Shown piece by piece: positions 63,911-64,000 of a DNA stretch of 64,000 bases. The stretch comes from Blastococcus sp. LR1 (lineage in GTDB: Bacteria; Actinomycetota; Actinomycetes; Mycobacteriales; Geodermatophilaceae), in the NCBI RefSeq assembly GCF_020166105.1, contig NZ_JAIUJY010000006.1:1-64000 (forward strand), given 5' to 3'. The notes under the pieces are model-generated. The model searched no databases. It saw only the letters and a list, made by a program, of their open reading frames with translations, and was not told the DNA's origin. Numbering within the stretch: position 1 is the first letter of the stretch; each line of letters starts with the position of its first letter. Made by a program: the position numbers and the translations under genes.

Positions 63911-64000
63911 ACCCACCGCGACATACAGCCAGTTGGCGACCCCAACGGGAAGCCGACGGGCGGGCCGCTACAACGACCCGACCCGGACCCGAGGTCTATG

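Overview
The window is a high-G+C actinobacterial chromosome segment. The order ftsK-rimO-pgsA-cinA-clgR, DUF3046-recA-recX, gluABCD, miaB, DUF349, an extradiol-dioxygenase-like gene-miaA-dapF, hflX, lexA/LysM gene and nrdR-nrdJ is the order known from mycobacteria, streptomycetes and relatives. Very high third-position G+C, many GTG starts and the pairing of B12-dependent NrdJ with NrdR suggest a soil actinomycete, perhaps Geodermatophilales. That placement is an inference and was not tested by any search.

Layout: 1-153 is the 3' end of a 5S rRNA gene and its terminator. 258-3163 holds small housekeeping or unknown genes (DUF2461, GNAT, YcaQ/AlkX-type glycosylase, DUF1232). 3204-7981 is a folate/thymidylate/lysine cluster (thyX, thyA, folA, dapA, rnj) with overlapping starts and both thymidylate synthases. 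8034-20555 contains an S9 peptidase, ftsK, rimO, pgsA, cinA, clgR, TetR, GNAT, a PfkB sugar kinase, pspA, a Nei-type glycosylase and a MarR regulator with a perfect inverted repeat upstream. 20566-28789 contains lhr, an MFS pump, a tiny membrane protein, DUF3046, recA (SOS box) and recX, which carries a five-copy 15-bp minisatellite. 28844-34365 has a hypothetical protein, the glutamate-type ABC importer (gluBCDA) and miaB. 34418-43237 has DUF349, miaA, dapF, an MFS pump, hflX, a PAP2 phosphatase and a secreted protein. 43262-49521 has lexA and a divergent LysM gene, each with its own SOS box, a hypothetical gene, and nrdR-nrdJ behind a pair of NrdR boxes.

Just after nrdJ, at about 49.52 kb, the character changes. 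Base composition drops, A/T-ended codons appear, and recognisable housekeeping genes stop up to the window end. This accessory island opens with four 16-bp repeats spaced 22, 21 and 22 bp apart, like the multiple transposase-binding sites at the ends of Tn7-, Tn5053- or IS21-type elements. It contains a large unknown protein, a minus-strand trio (truncated TniB/TnsC-like ATPase, a 410-aa protein with a degenerate ATPase-like region, and an HTH protein), and a Septu-like PtuA/PtuB pair whose ATPase has lost its Walker A end at the junction with the TniB fragment. Further on are proteins with HEPN-type R-x4-H motifs, a potassium channel, a PIN-like protein and a sigma factor translationally coupled to a 52-aa protein. 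The right boundary and any transposase gene lie outside the window.

Functional links: LexA, RecA, RecX and the LysM gene form a local SOS unit. NrdR with NrdJ, ThyX, ThyA and FolA concern dNTP supply. ClgR and PspA form an envelope-stress pair that is interrupted here by three inserted genes. The island looks like a decayed and rearranged defence/mobile-element hotspot.
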